DNA from: Nitrospira sp. ND1
Lineage (GTDB): Bacteria; Nitrospirota; Nitrospiria; Nitrospirales; Nitrospiraceae
Assembly (NCBI RefSeq): GCF_900170025.1
Contig: NZ_FWEX01000006.1
Span: 383,501-447,500 of the forward strand
Length of the DNA: 64,000 bases
Direction of reading: 5' to 3'
Both the position numbers and the translations under genes were made by a program. The notes under the pieces are model-generated. The model saw nothing but the letters and a program-made list of their open reading frames with translations. It ran no database searches and was not told the DNA's origin. Below, in pieces: positions 28,066-38,348 of the stretch. How positions within the stretch are numbered: the stretch's first letter is position 1; each line of letters starts with the position of its first letter.

Positions 28066-31058
28066 GCACCGGTCCCGCACATATCCTGCTGGTCGAAGAC
28101 AATGCCGGCGATGCTCGTCTTCTGAGGGAACTCTTGACGGAAACCGGCGCCGGCCGGCTCACCCTCACGCATGTCGACCGGCTCGATGCCGCCATCCGAT
28201 GCCTGACTCAGGCCGCGTTCGACATCATTCTCCTGGATCTCTCGTTGCCGGACAGCCAAGGGGCCGAGACCCTAGTCAGGATGCACGCGGCGGCGCAGGG
28301 GATTCCAATCGTGCTGGTGACCGGACGGGAAGATGAGGAATTGGGACTACAGCTCATCCAGGCAGGCGCCCAGGACTATCTCGTGAAAGGACAGACGACC
28401 GCCCCGCTCCTGGCACGCGCCCTGAAGTATGCCGTCGAACGCAAGCGGCTGGAAGAAGAACTGCGGCAGAAAACGCGCTTTCTCCAGTCCGTGCTGGACA
28501 ACATGGCCGAGGGCGTGGTGATGGCCGACGAAAGGGGAACGTTCCAAGTGTGGAACCAGGCCGCTGAACGTATCATCGGAAGCGGTCCTGCCGACATAGG
28601 AATCGGAGAATGGTCCAAGCATTACGCGCTATTTTTACCGGACAGGGTCACACCATTCCCGACCGATGACCTACCGCTGGCACGAGCGATCCGTGGAGAA
28701 TCCGTGACCGATGTCTTGATCTTTTTTCACCGGCCGCATTGGCCGGGCGAAGCCTGGCTCAGCGTGACGGCCAGACCGTTGCTGGATGACACCGGGCATC
28801 TCAGCGGAGGGGTTGCCGTCTTTCGAGACATCACCGCTGCAAAGCGAACCGATGAAGCGCTCCGGGACAGCCAAGAACGGTATCGACTGCTGGTCACTAA
28901 AGCCAACGACATCATCTATAGAACGGATGCATCGGGTCGGTTCACCTTTGTGAACCCGGTCGCCATGCGCATCATGAAATATACGGAACCGGAACTGTTG
29001 GGGCGTCGGTTCATCGAGTTGATTCATCCCGATCATCAGCCCGCGGCCGAACGATTTTACGGACGGCAGTTCGTCCGTAAACAACCAAGCACCTATTACG
29101 AATTTCTGGCCCTTGCCAAGGACGGGAGCGAAGTGTGGATCGGCCAGAATGTGCAAGTTCTTTTGGAGGAAGGCCAGGTAGTCGGGTTCCAGGCGGTGGC
29201 CCGCGACATCACGGACCGCAAACGGGCGGAGGAGGCACGGCTGGAGAGTGAAGAACGGCTGCGGTCGATTGTGCAATCAACCGGCGACGCGATTATTCTG
29301 ATGGATACCCGAGGGCAGGTGGCCTTCTGGAACAGCGGCGCTGAAAAGATCTTTGGTTATACGGCCGAGCAGATGTTGGGGCAACCGGTAACCCGTATTA
29401 TTCCACAACGATTCCGCGAGGCGCACCAACGAGGCGTCGAACGGGTTGCCGCCGCCGGACGATTGACCTTACAGGCAGACATGTTTGAACTGATCGGTCT
29501 GAGGAAAGACGGAACTGAGTTTCCGTTGGAGTTCAGTCTGGCGGCTTGGACAGCCAAGTCCACACTCTTCATCACCGGCATCATACGCGATATCAGCGAG
29601 CGCCGGCAGGCAGAGACGGCACTGCGAGATAGCGAAGAACGATTTCGAGCGATCATGAACAATAGCCCAGCCCTGATTTTCATCAAAGACCTTGCCGGAC
29701 GCTATCTCCAGGCGAACCGTCAGTTTGAAATCATTTCCCATTTGTCCCACGAGGATCTCGTCGGTAAAACCGACGAGGAAGTCTTCCCTCCGGAACAAGC
29801 CGCCGTATTTCGAGACAACGACCGCAAGGTCTTGGAGACCGGAGAACCCATGAGATTCGAAGAATCGGCGCTCCATGACGACGGCCTCCACACCAGCATC
29901 GTCGTCAAGTTTCCCCTCCGCAATGCCCAGAATCGTTGTTACGCCCTGTGCGGCATCGCAACCGATATTACGGATCGAAAGCGAGCCGAAGAAGCCCGAC
30001 AACAGCTCGCCAAGGATCGTTTGCTGCTGCTGGAGTCCAGCGGGGAAGGGATTTATGGCATCGACCGTGAAGGTCGCTGCACATTCATCAATTCAGCTGC
30101 AGCGCGCATGCTGGGCTATCTCCCGGACGAGCTCCTCGGCCAAGATATGCATGAGCGCATCCATTATTCCTTCACGGGTGGCACCGCATACCCCCGTGCG
30201 GCCTGCCGTATTCAAGAGACGCTCGAGCGCGGAAAAGGGTGCAAGGTGGATGACGAAGTGTACTGGCGCAAGGACGGGACGGATTTTCCGGTGGAGTACT
30301 CTTCGTTTCCGATCATCGAACAAGAGCAGATCATCGGAGCCGTGGTGGTGTTTCTCGACACCACCGCGCGCAAACGGGCCGAACAACAGCTCACCCTCTC
30401 GCACGATCAACTCAGAAAACTGACCGCGCGGCTCGAATCAGTTCGGGAAGAGGAGCGAATTCTGATCGCCCGTGAGATCCACGACGAATTGGGGCAAGCG
30501 TTGACAGGCGTGAAACTTGACCTCTGCCTGTTACGCGACCAGATCTCCGAAGTCTCTCCTGCGATGATGAAAAGGCTGGAGTCGATTTCCACGCTGGTCG
30601 ATGGCACGATCCAGTCGGTTCAACGCATCGCCACAGAATTACGCCCTGTCGTCCTCGACCAACTCGGCCTCATCCCTGCCATCGAATGGCAGGCCCATGA
30701 ATTTCAAGCACGCACAGGGATTCAATGCACGCTCGACGTCTATCTGCGCGCTATCACGTTGTCTCATGCCGGGTCGACGGCCATGTTCAGAATTTTTCAG
30801 GAAATCCTGACCAATGTGGCTCGCCATGCCCAGGCGTCGATCGTCCATATCACTCTTCAAGAGCAGGCCGGCAGCCTTGTGCTTGACGTGCGCGACAACG
30901 GGCGCGGCGTCACCGATGCTGAATTGGCCGACCCGCATTCCCTGGGCCTGGTGGGAATGCGGGAGCGAGCCCTGCTTCTGGGAGGTGAAACCATCGTCAC
31001 AGGGAGTCCTGGGACAGGCACGGCGGTGAGGGTCCGGATTCCTCTTGGTCAGCCATAG
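28062..31058 (+). CDS. Receiver-multiPAS-HisKA_3 hybrid histidine kinase
   Basis: A 998-residue cytosolic kinase starting at GTG 28062. The N-terminal receiver has Asp59 (IILLDLSLP). About five PAS/PAC modules follow (repeated DITxRKRAEE-type ends at about residues 260, 390, 520, 645 and 780). The NarL-type HisKA_3 domain has His807 ([16 protein letters not shown]) and the ATPase domain ends in VRDNGRGV and GLVGMRERA. No membrane segment, so it senses cytoplasmic signals. The NarL-type regulator 78 bp downstream is the obvious output. Confidence 0.88.
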   Translation: MSTGPAHILLVEDNAGDARLLRELLTETGAGRLTLTHVDRLDAAIRCLTQAAFDIILLDLSLPDSQGAETLVRMHAAAQGIPIVLVTGREDEELGLQLIQAGAQDYLVKGQTTAPLLARALKYAVERKRLEEELRQKTRFLQSVLDNMAEGVVMADERGTFQVWNQAAERIIGSGPADIGIGEWSKHYALFLPDRVTPFPTDDLPLARAIRGESVTDVLIFFHRPHWPGEAWLSVTARPLLDDTGHLSGGVAVFRDITAAKRTDEALRDSQERYRLLVTKANDIIYRTDASGRFTFVNPVAMRIMKYTEPELLGRRFIELIHPDHQPAAERFYGRQFVRKQPSTYYEFLALAKDGSEVWIGQNVQVLLEEGQVVGFQAVARDITDRKRAEEARLESEERLRSIVQSTGDAIILMDTRGQVAFWNSGAEKIFGYTAEQMLGQPVTRIIPQRFREAHQRGVERVAAAGRLTLQADMFELIGLRKDGTEFPLEFSLAAWTAKSTLFITGIIRDISERRQAETALRDSEERFRAIMNNSPALIFIKDLAGRYLQANRQFEIISHLSHEDLVGKTDEEVFPPEQAAVFRDNDRKVLETGEPMRFEESALHDDGLHTSIVVKFPLRNAQNRCYALCGIATDITDRKRAEEARQQLAKDRLLLLESSGEGIYGIDREGRCTFINSAAARMLGYLPDELLGQDMHERIHYSFTGGTAYPRAACRIQETLERGKGCKVDDEVYWRKDGTDFPVEYSSFPIIEQEQIIGAVVVFLDTTARKRAEQQLTLSHDQLRKLTARLESVREEERILIAREIHDELGQALTGVKLDLCLLRDQISEVSPAMMKRLESISTLVDGTIQSVQRIATELRPVVLDQLGLIPAIEWQAHEFQARTGIQCTLDVYLRAITLSHAGSTAMFRIFQEILTNVARHAQASIVHITLQEQAGSLVLDVRDNGRGVTDAELADPHSLGLVGMRERALLLGGETIVTGSPGTGTAVRVRIPLGQP

Positions 31059-31136
31059 TCGGCCCGACGCCGGAACGCAACAGGGGGCACTGCGCGTTCA
31101 ACCTCTCAGGCGCGATAGCGGAAGGAGGAACAGGTT

Positions 31137-31781
31137 GTGACAAGAATTCTCGTTGTGGATGATCACGCCGTCGTCCGACAGGGCGTCAAACAAATTCTCA
31201 GCGAACAGTTCCATGGGGCCGTCCTCGGCGACGCTCAAAACGCGGAGGAGATGATCGCGCAGGTAGGGAAGCACAGCTGGGATATTGTGATTCTCGATGT
31301 CGGCATGCCCGGGAAGAGCGGGCTCGATGCGCTCAAAGAGCTCAAACAGGCCCGGCCGAAACTCCCCGTCCTCGTCCTGAGCGGTTATCCGGAAGACCAG
31401 CTGGCATTACGAATGTTGAAAGCCGGCGCGGCCGGCTATCTGTCGAAAGACAGTGCGCCGAACGAATTAGTGCAAGCTCTCCGGAAGATCCTCGGCGGCG
31501 GAAAATTCGTCAGTGCCGCAGTGGCGGAACTCCTGGCCCTGAATCTGGAGAGTGATTGGGAGAAACCGCTGCACGAACAATTGTCTGATCGCGAGTACCA
31601 GGTCATGTGTTTAATCGCGGGGGGGAAAAGCTTGAAAGACATCGCGGATGATTTGTGCGTCGGTGTCAGCACCATCAATACCTATCGGGCGCGCATCCTC
31701 GAAAAAATGCAACTGAAGAACAACACCGAATTGACGCATTACGCGATAGAACATCGTCTCGTCAACCGGCTCATCAGGTGA
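31137..31781 (+). CDS. NarL/LuxR-family response regulator
   Basis: A 214-residue regulator. Receiver with D8/D9, phospho-acceptor Asp54 (VILDVGMP) and Lys in LSKDSA. The LuxR-type HTH (about 148-205) contains LSDREYQVMCLIAGGKSLK and INTYRARILEKM. GTG 31137 has GGAAGGAGG upstream. Follows the HisKA_3 kinase, its probable cognate partner. Confidence 0.92.
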   Translation: MTRILVVDDHAVVRQGVKQILSEQFHGAVLGDAQNAEEMIAQVGKHSWDIVILDVGMPGKSGLDALKELKQARPKLPVLVLSGYPEDQLALRMLKAGAAGYLSKDSAPNELVQALRKILGGGKFVSAAVAELLALNLESDWEKPLHEQLSDREYQVMCLIAGGKSLKDIADDLCVGVSTINTYRARILEKMQLKNNTELTHYAIEHRLVNRLIR

Positions 31782-31934
31782 AATCCTTCCTCTCTGTCAT
31801 CATTGCCTATCCGTTCCCGCTCCACAAACTCCCTTCGTAGCATAAACGTCGACACGGGCCGCACAGGAAACGGCGACGCGTAAATTGCGTAAAAGGCTAT
31901 GCTTTTCTGAACCTGCTTCCGGTACAGATAGCAC

Positions 31935-31973
31935 TGACGGTGCGATCTGGTTGCGAGACCGTTCGCACCGTCA
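31935..31973. promoter_or_regulatory. 11-bp inverted repeat upstream of the small winged-helix gene
   Basis: TGACGGTGCGA (31935-31945) and its exact complement TCGCACCGTCA (31963-31973) are separated by 17 bp, 80 bp before the next ATG. It could be an operator or an RNA hairpin. No T-run follows, so a terminator is less likely. Confidence 0.4.
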
Positions 31974-32053
31974 TTCGCAAGAGAGGACCGGGTGGCATGG
32001 TTGGGCTGGTCCCTCCTTACAACTCAGACGATGACCGGTCAGAGGGGGATGAC

Positions 32054-32341
32054 ATGACCGAGCTCTATGAGACAGAGGCCCTCATTATCCGAGAGCTGGA
32101 ACAGCAGGGCCCCTGCAGATTGGATGCACTGGCCTATAGATTCCCCGCCTGCACCTGGAACCAGATATTCATCGCAGTCGATGCCCTGTCGCGGGAAGGA
32201 ACGATCTCTCTCCAACCGCGCGCTGGGTGCCAATACCTGGTTTCTCTCGCGTCTGTCCACGCACACACCTTGCACCACTTCGATCCCGACAGGCGTGTAG
32301 CGGAAACCCGGCAGCACACCGGCCGTTCGTACGGGAGATAA
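32054..32341 (+). CDS. Small winged-helix-like protein
   Basis: A 95-residue protein whose first 60 residues look like a small winged helix (TEALIIRELEQQGPCRLDAL, then IFIAVDALSREGTISLQP as the wing). ATG 32054 has AGAGGGGGA upstream; the longer frame to 31940 is less likely. It may be a DNA-binding regulator; the gene opens the run of small proteins at 32-34 kb. Not assigned to a named family. Confidence 0.65.
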   Translation: MTELYETEALIIRELEQQGPCRLDALAYRFPACTWNQIFIAVDALSREGTISLQPRAGCQYLVSLASVHAHTLHHFDPDRRVAETRQHTGRSYGR

Positions 32342-32356
32342 GAGGGAGGTCGACAC

Positions 32357-32788
32357 ATGAGCGCGACAATGAACAGTACCAAACAGACCGGAAGATCCCG
32401 TGTCATGATCGTCGATCCTGAATGGCAATTCGGACTCAAACTGGCGGATTGCCTCGCGACCAATGGGTACCATGCAGTTCTCGTTCGAGACCTTCAATCC
32501 ATGCTCACCGAGCTCGGGGAGATACAGCCGGAGGCCATCCTGCTTAGTTCGGACTCTTGCGATGAGAAACGGGGGACCGCTGAACTCGATACTCTTCGAG
32601 CCCTCAACGTCCTCTGCCCACAAGCGCCGATCTTGACCGTCGTCGAACCGATGCGAGACGCGTTGGGTACTCTTTCTCCGCCAATAGACGCTCGTCCACG
32701 TCATCAGGCTCCGCTCGTGCACAATCGCGTCGAGGAGTTGCTGCGAGCAAATCTCGGTATTCCATGTGTACGCGCATCTCTGACGTGA
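32357..32788 (+). CDS. Degenerate receiver-like (pseudo-receiver) protein
   Basis: A 143-residue protein with a receiver-like start (RVMIVDPEWQFGLKLADCL) and strand pattern. The site expected to carry the phospho-acceptor reads ILLSSDS, and only one of the two N-terminal acidic residues is present (VDP). It probably cannot be phosphorylated normally. It lies 15 bp after the winged-helix gene, likely the same transcript. Confidence 0.6.
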   Translation: MSATMNSTKQTGRSRVMIVDPEWQFGLKLADCLATNGYHAVLVRDLQSMLTELGEIQPEAILLSSDSCDEKRGTAELDTLRALNVLCPQAPILTVVEPMRDALGTLSPPIDARPRHQAPLVHNRVEELLRANLGIPCVRASLT

Positions 32789-32843
32789 TGCGCTCATCTC
32801 GGGAAGAACACCACTCACTCGGACTCAACAGGGAGGTTCAGTC

Positions 32844-33170
32844 ATGGCACAGCGACGGTTAAGGTCAATCGAAGACAGCGTCCGGATACCGAGTCGATCC
32901 ACGAAAGAGATGGAGACCTCGGCACGACAACGGTCGGGTCCTGAGAGCTCGCCGCAGCAGGCCGACAACGAAGCGACGACCGAAGAAATCAGGACGCGCA
33001 TCGAGAAGTTGGCCTATGAGCTCTATCAGCAACGAGGGCGGCAGGACGGGCACGACCGTCAAGACTGGCTGGAAGCCGAACGATTGACACTGACGGAACC
33101 GACGCGCGCGCGCCACGACAGAACTGACCGCCTCCCGACCTCTGTCCAGGCGTCACGCGTGGGACGATGA
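32844..33170 (+). CDS. DUF2934 domain protein
   Basis: A 108-residue protein with an Arg/Ser-rich N-terminal half and a DUF2934 core at about residues 49-80 (IRTRIEKLAYELYQQRG, then DGHDRQDWLEAER). DUF2934 proteins are common in Nitrospira, acidobacteria and proteobacteria and have no known function. Good GGGAGG upstream of ATG 32844. Confidence 0.8.
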   Translation: MAQRRLRSIEDSVRIPSRSTKEMETSARQRSGPESSPQQADNEATTEEIRTRIEKLAYELYQQRGRQDGHDRQDWLEAERLTLTEPTRARHDRTDRLPTSVQASRVGR

Positions 33171-33210
33171 GAAGGTCGCACACGGAAGATCCTGCACGGA
33201 GAACAGTACG

Positions 33211-33615
33211 ATGCGCTGCCCAACCACCAACTGCGGCCAACTAATGGCATCTGATTATCGTGCAGGCTATGACGCACACACTGGTCTTGAATGCCTCCAG
33301 TGTGGACACTGCGGACATCGTGGGATGAGGGCACGAGAAGGGCTGCAGCTGTTGTTCTCCGGGCAGCATGAATATGTCTTCAGCTATGGTCCGTCCCTCT
33401 CGTACCTCAAGGTCGTGCTGTCGACGGTTGCGCTGAATCTGTTCAGCACCCATGGCCTGGAACCGGTCCGACTGGCAACCCACGTCGCCGAATGGGCACT
33501 CCTGATGGGGCAGGTCTGTGGCACGGTTCGCCCTTCAGGTGACCTCGTCCCGTCCAGTTGTTACGAGTATTGCCGACGACAGGCGGTGACCCATTCCGGC
33601 GTCTCACCGCGCTAA
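33211..33615 (+). CDS. Zn-ribbon hypothetical protein
   Basis: A 134-residue protein with a Cys cluster at the N-terminus (C3, C8, C28, C31, C34) that could bind zinc. A mixed hydrophobic body follows (SYLKVVLSTVALNLFS). No family recognised. Same orientation as its neighbours in the signalling block, 40 bp after DUF2934. Confidence 0.55.
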   Translation: MRCPTTNCGQLMASDYRAGYDAHTGLECLQCGHCGHRGMRAREGLQLLFSGQHEYVFSYGPSLSYLKVVLSTVALNLFSTHGLEPVRLATHVAEWALLMGQVCGTVRPSGDLVPSSCYEYCRRQAVTHSGVSPR

Positions 33616-33636
33616 GGCTACGGATTCGAGGACTGA

Positions 33637-34386
33637 TTGATTCACGAACGCGGCTCGGGCTCTGCCCTCATTACCATCGCGATCGTCAGCCAGAATCAGC
33701 TCCTGCGGCTTGGACTGCAAGCCGTCATCGCACCGCACGCGCACATCCGGCTGATCGGAGAGGCGACGAACATGCTGCAGGCGGTGAGCATCGTCACGCA
33801 AGAGAAGCCACAGCTGCTCATCATTGAGCTGCAGCCCGGCATGGACATCCTCGGGCTGGTTCGAAAGGTGAAGGCTTCGCTTTCGACCATACGAATCATC
33901 GCCCTGCATGGAATTGAAGACAGTCGAGCCGGGCTGGAAGCCTTGTCGTCCGGAATAGACGGCATGGTGTTGACCACCCAGCCGGGAGTCGTGCTGCTTG
34001 CCGTCATCGAGTATCTCTGTCGGCGTCCGGCGAACGTGGCGCGCTGTCATCCTTGCGACGCAAGCGCGTTGGAGACAACCGGCTCAGCAGGCGGCTTCGA
34101 GGACCGGATCCCCGTTCTGCCGAATTGGTCCGAGGACCTCACGAAACGTGAGCATGACATCATCACCTTGATTGGAGAGGGCCTGTCCAACAAAGATATC
34201 GCCTGCCGCCTCAGCATTTGCAGCACGACCGTACGCCATCACCTCACCAGCATTTTCGGCAAACTCGATGTGCACAGCCGCCAGCAACTCCTGATTCGAG
34301 CGCACAAATACGGCCTGGTCAAACTCCACGCGAATGGGACAGCCGCTCGCGCACACCTCGTAGCGGGTTCGGAGCAGTCAGCCTGA
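33637..34386 (+). CDS. LuxR-type regulator with non-phosphorylatable receiver
   Basis: A 249-residue protein with NarL layout. In the receiver the phospho-acceptor Asp is replaced by Glu64 (LLIIELQPG), the acidic pair is Ser-Gln (IVSQNQ) and the usual Lys is missing (VLTTQPG). The HTH at about 170-225 is intact (LTKREHDIITLIGEGLSNKDIA). It should bind DNA without phosphorylation control, or mimic the active state through Glu. Start is probably TTG 33637 with GAGG upstream. Confidence 0.8.
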   Translation: MIHERGSGSALITIAIVSQNQLLRLGLQAVIAPHAHIRLIGEATNMLQAVSIVTQEKPQLLIIELQPGMDILGLVRKVKASLSTIRIIALHGIEDSRAGLEALSSGIDGMVLTTQPGVVLLAVIEYLCRRPANVARCHPCDASALETTGSAGGFEDRIPVLPNWSEDLTKREHDIITLIGEGLSNKDIACRLSICSTTVRHHLTSIFGKLDVHSRQQLLIRAHKYGLVKLHANGTAARAHLVAGSEQSA

Positions 34387-34541
34387 GAGCGTCGGAAAGC
34401 TCGTCCAGCCCATTCATCGTCGGCATGAAGAGCAACGAGCCGTGCCATGAGGAACCTCGTTGCGGAGCATCCAGCGGATATGAACCGACTGCAGACCAGG
34501 GAGACAGTGACTGACGGCCCAGGAATCGCTCTGTCGAGCAC

Positions 34542-35192
34542 TTAGGCAATGACTGCCTTCTGTTTGAGATATTCCATGAGATCGGAAAACGAACCCTCGC
34601 GAAGGATGCGCGTGAATTGCGCCTGATACTTCGCCATGATGCTGGCCCCGTCGATGCTGATATCATTGACAAGCCAAGCCCCGGATCGCCGAACCACTTG
34701 AAATTCGATCCGTGTGTCGACTTCCTGGCCGGCAGGCGCAATCATGACTTGTGCTCCGTCGGCATCGTTTCCTTCAGCGAGATAGACCACTTGGGCCGCA
34801 GAATAGTCTCGCAGGTGGTCCGCCAGATCATCGCGTAACACCTGCACAAAGAGTCGCACAAACTGCCGGCGCTCTGCAGCATTCGACTTGATCCCGGTCT
34901 CCCCCAGCGACCGTTCGGCCATTTCTTCATAGTTGAAGGCCCGCCGGACCACCTGCTCGATTTCCCACTGACGCTGCGCAGAGCGGCTCGCATCCTTCAA
35001 CTCCGTCAGGATATACAACATGTCCTTCATCGTGCGCTCGACGACCTCCGTAGGCGTCTGTGCAGCCCACGAAGAGGTGGCATGACCGGATACCGCCACC
35101 AACATCACCGCGAGTAGCCACACGATCACCCCCCGGACGGACCTCGAAGTCGAGGGACAAGGATGGCTCAGGCCAACAAATCTGTGCTTCAT
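34542..35192 (-). CDS. MlaC-family periplasmic phospholipid-binding protein
   Basis: A 216-residue Ttg2/MlaC protein with an N-terminal membrane/signal segment (about residues 22-43, ending SSWAAQ). The family core includes QWEIEQVVRRAFNYEEMAERSLG and a C-terminal WLVNDISIDGASIMAKYQAQF. It ferries phospholipids between outer and inner membrane Mla parts. It is far from mlaEFD (19-20 kb), and a second paralogue lies at 58146-58823. Confidence 0.85.
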   Translation of the reverse strand: MKHRFVGLSHPCPSTSRSVRGVIVWLLAVMLVAVSGHATSSWAAQTPTEVVERTMKDMLYILTELKDASRSAQRQWEIEQVVRRAFNYEEMAERSLGETGIKSNAAERRQFVRLFVQVLRDDLADHLRDYSAAQVVYLAEGNDADGAQVMIAPAGQEVDTRIEFQVVRRSGAWLVNDISIDGASIMAKYQAQFTRILREGSFSDLMEYLKQKAVIA

Positions 35193-35382
35193 ACATTCTG
35201 CCTTCCAATAACTTCTGCCAATGATCGTTCATGGTACCGGCCGTCAAAACCGAGCGTCAAGCACGTGGATATACCTGCGTTTCAGCCGCCAAAGGATCAG
35301 GTACTGAAGGAGCCGGCTATTGCGCCGAACGGTAACGACGCGCCATTGAGAGATTTTATTTTCCTCTCTGCGGCACCTTCGG

Positions 35383-35388
35383 TATACT
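35383..35388 (+). promoter_or_regulatory. -10 box suggesting a leaderless mltC transcript
   Basis: TATACT at 35383-35388 ends 6 bp before the mltC ATG (35395), at the expected transcription start. No ribosome site is visible and no good -35 is seen. Confidence 0.35.
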
Positions 35389-35394
35389 CGCGCC

Positions 35395-36645
35395 ATGTCC
35401 CTTCCACGAATGCCCCTCCTGCTGCTGAGTCTCTCCATCCCTGCCCTCTTTTCAGGCTGCGAAACAACCGACAAAATGCTCGGCGCCGCCGAACGGGCTG
35501 TCGGCAGCAGCACAGGAAGAACCGTCCTGGATATCGTCGGCGGCAAGGATCCGGCTGAAATCGCCAGGCGGCGTGTCGAGAATTATGGGCGGGACCCCCA
35601 AGCTTTATTGCGGGACCTTCGGTCGATCCAGCGGGACTTCCAAGCGCTCATGGCGGCGTTGACCGGAGAAGTCGGGAAAAAGTGGGGCACCAAGGAAGTG
35701 AAACTGCCCGAGCAGAAGAAATATGTGAAATACACGCAGAATTACCGCAGTCGCGCCATCGTGGATTTCGATGCGGGCAATATCCTGGTCGAGACGCTTG
35801 ACGAGAAGGATCCGCGGGCCAGCCTGAAGAATGCCGTCGTCACCACCCTCCTCACTCCCAACGATCCTCGCAGCGTCGATCTGTTTACGGACAAAGAAAT
35901 CACCCTGACCAGTGACAAAGAGCCGTACCTTTTGGGTCTCGTGCTGGATCAAGCCGGCAAGCCGGTGCGCACACCCGCGGAAGCGGAACAGTTCGCCGAC
36001 ACACTCCTCTCCAAGAGCACGACCACCCGGAAGGTCGGGCAAGAAGAGGGACCGAAAACCGCCCACATGGTCACCATCTCGATGGTCACGAATTTCTCGC
36101 ACAAACAGGCCGAGAAATACCGCGCGGTCGTCGGACAGTTTGCGGAGCGCTACCAAATCAGTCCCAGCCTTGTCTTTGCCATTATCCGCACCGAGAGTAA
36201 CTTCAATCCCTTTGCCGTCAGTTCTGCGCCGGCTTACGGATTGATGCAATTGGTCCCCACCAGCGGAGGGCGGGATGCGTACCGCAAGGCAAAAGGTGAA
36301 GACAAGGCGCCCTCACGCGACTACCTCTTCGATCCGGACAACAACATCGAATTGGGCACGGCCTATCTCAACGTGCTGACGTACGCCCAATTGGACGATG
36401 TCACCGACCTGGTCTCGCGTGAATACTGCGTGATCTCAGCCTATAACACCGGCGCCGGCAACGTCTTCAAGACATTCTCCAAAGATCAGCGGAACGCGTT
36501 GCAGCAGATCAATGGATTACAACCGGCCGCACTCTATGACCGCCTCCGTACCGGACTCCCCTACCAGGAGACCCGCGACTATCTCGCGAAGGTCGTCGGG
36601 TTTCGAAAGCAATTTGTGAGTCTCGGCGATACCGCCGCTAAATAA
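35395..36645 (+). CDS. mltC: Membrane-bound lytic murein transglycosylase, MltC type
   Basis: A 416-residue lipoprotein (lipobox FSGC, Cys22). An N-terminal MltC-specific domain (about 60-230) is followed by an SLT lysozyme-like domain with catalytic Glu267 in TESNFNPFAVS, then YGLMQLVP and AYNTGAGNVFKTF. It cleaves peptidoglycan glycans to anhydro-muropeptides at the outer membrane. All signature blocks are intact. Confidence 0.9.
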   Translation: MSLPRMPLLLLSLSIPALFSGCETTDKMLGAAERAVGSSTGRTVLDIVGGKDPAEIARRRVENYGRDPQALLRDLRSIQRDFQALMAALTGEVGKKWGTKEVKLPEQKKYVKYTQNYRSRAIVDFDAGNILVETLDEKDPRASLKNAVVTTLLTPNDPRSVDLFTDKEITLTSDKEPYLLGLVLDQAGKPVRTPAEAEQFADTLLSKSTTTRKVGQEEGPKTAHMVTISMVTNFSHKQAEKYRAVVGQFAERYQISPSLVFAIIRTESNFNPFAVSSAPAYGLMQLVPTSGGRDAYRKAKGEDKAPSRDYLFDPDNNIELGTAYLNVLTYAQLDDVTDLVSREYCVISAYNTGAGNVFKTFSKDQRNALQQINGLQPAALYDRLRTGLPYQETRDYLAKVVGFRKQFVSLGDTAAK

Positions 36646-36678
36646 CCACGCACCGGTTCCGACAATTCTCCCAAACCA

Positions 36679-38319
36679 GTGATGGTTGGATTCTTGCCTT
36701 CCGGCGCCCGCTTGTTTACAACAAGTCAGGCAACGGGTTTTTCAAGGAGGAGCACCGCGAACTCATCACCTGACAAGAGCACTGCATTCGGCATCCTCGG
36801 CGCCGCCTTCGCCCTACTGTGCATCGCGCTGGTCCCGTTGATGACGGTTGAGATCCCGCCGCTCGTAGACTATCCCAATCACCTGGCCCGCATGCACATC
36901 CTAGCCGATGGCGGGCATTCCCCCTGGCTTCGCCAATACTACGACATCCACTGGGACCTGCTTCCTAACCTTTCGATGGATCTGGTGGTGCCGCCGCTTA
37001 CCCGGATCATGTCGGTTGAACAGGCAGGCAAGATGTTCATCGCGCTGACATTCGCACTGCTGGCGGGCGGCACGATGGCGCTTCACGCTGCCCTGCATCG
37101 ACGCTGGTCTCCCTGGCCACTCCTGGCATTTTTCTTTCTCTATAACAGTGTCTTCCTGTGGGGCTTCCTCAACTATCTCTTCGGGCTCGGACTGGCTCTG
37201 TTCGCCTGCGCCCTGTGGGTCAGGCTCCGCACTCGTTCCGCGCTCCTGGTCGTGCCGTTGTTTTCACTCACCGCCGTCATGTTGTTATTCGCCCACCTCT
37301 TCGCATTCGGCAGCCTCGCGCTGATCGTGTCGACCTATGAGCTCTCTCAATGGTGGCGTCTGCGAGACGAGGCCATTCACCCTGCCAACGCCGCCTGCTG
37401 GAAGGCCGCTCCGGCACTCATCATTCCACTCATCATCCTGACACTGACCCCGACCTTCAAAGTGGCCCCCGAAGACTATCCCTTGTGGCTCAGAGGATCT
37501 TCCCCGCCCCCACTCATCTCCTTTCTTTCTCCCGTAACAAAACTCGAAGCCCTGAAAGGGACCATCCGAACCGAACACCGGCTCTTAGATCGCGTCACCG
37601 TTCTCATGCTGGTCGGGCTGGTCGGCATAGGGTTGGTTCGGCGACGTTGCTCCATCCTGCCGTCGATGTTCCTCCCGCTCGGCGCAACCGCGCTGGCCGC
37701 CATGGCGATGCCTAATACGATCGGCACAACCGCGGTGGTCGATATACGAATGCCGATCGTCTTCGTCTTACTCACCGTGGCGAGTTCGGATTGGCGCGAA
37801 ATCAGCCGAGGATGGTTTCTTCCGGTGGCACTGGCCCTGAGCACGGTATTCGCGGTGAGGATGGGCTACATCACCGAGCACTGGCAGAACACGGCACACC
37901 ACTACCGACAGTTCAAACAGACCCTTGATCAGCTGCCGGAAGGAGCGCGCCTGCTGTCGGCCATTAAAATGGCCTCCTATGACAACTGGTCTCCGGCAGA
38001 AGGCCAGATACCTGAGCCCATGCCCATGGTAAACCTGTCCTGCTGGGGAGTCATCCGGCGGTCGGTCTTCGTCTCGAACCTCTTCGCCGCACCGGGCCAG
38101 CAACCGGTCCGACTCACGCCGGCAGTCCATGCACTGCTGACGGTAGAAGAATTCCTCTTTCGCGCGGCGCCGATTCCCTGGGACCAGCTCCGCGCCCAGT
38201 ACGACTACGTGGTCGTCCGACGCACCCAACGCTTGCGCCCCCCCCCTCCTGCCGACTTCGTTCCATTCGGCTCAGGAGACGAGTTCCAGTTTTATCGTAC
38301 CGGAAGGGTACAGCCCTAG
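36679..38319 (+). CDS. Polytopic membrane protein, unknown function
   Basis: A 546-residue protein with about ten hydrophobic segments and a conserved-looking DYPNHLARMHIL loop after the first helix. The arrangement (short first loop with acidic residues, many helices, soluble C-terminal tail) recalls GT-C type glycosyltransferases or mannosyltransferase-like membrane proteins, but no motif proves it. Starts GTG/ATG at 36679/36682 with no good ribosome site. The adjacent GT2-GtrA gene is convergent. Confidence 0.75.
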   Translation: MMVGFLPSGARLFTTSQATGFSRRSTANSSPDKSTAFGILGAAFALLCIALVPLMTVEIPPLVDYPNHLARMHILADGGHSPWLRQYYDIHWDLLPNLSMDLVVPPLTRIMSVEQAGKMFIALTFALLAGGTMALHAALHRRWSPWPLLAFFFLYNSVFLWGFLNYLFGLGLALFACALWVRLRTRSALLVVPLFSLTAVMLLFAHLFAFGSLALIVSTYELSQWWRLRDEAIHPANAACWKAAPALIIPLIILTLTPTFKVAPEDYPLWLRGSSPPPLISFLSPVTKLEALKGTIRTEHRLLDRVTVLMLVGLVGIGLVRRRCSILPSMFLPLGATALAAMAMPNTIGTTAVVDIRMPIVFVLLTVASSDWREISRGWFLPVALALSTVFAVRMGYITEHWQNTAHHYRQFKQTLDQLPEGARLLSAIKMASYDNWSPAEGQIPEPMPMVNLSCWGVIRRSVFVSNLFAAPGQQPVRLTPAVHALLTVEEFLFRAAPIPWDQLRAQYDYVVVRRTQRLRPPPPADFVPFGSGDEFQFYRTGRVQP

Positions 38320-38348
38320 CGCACGGCCGACAGGGCAATCCCGATTGC

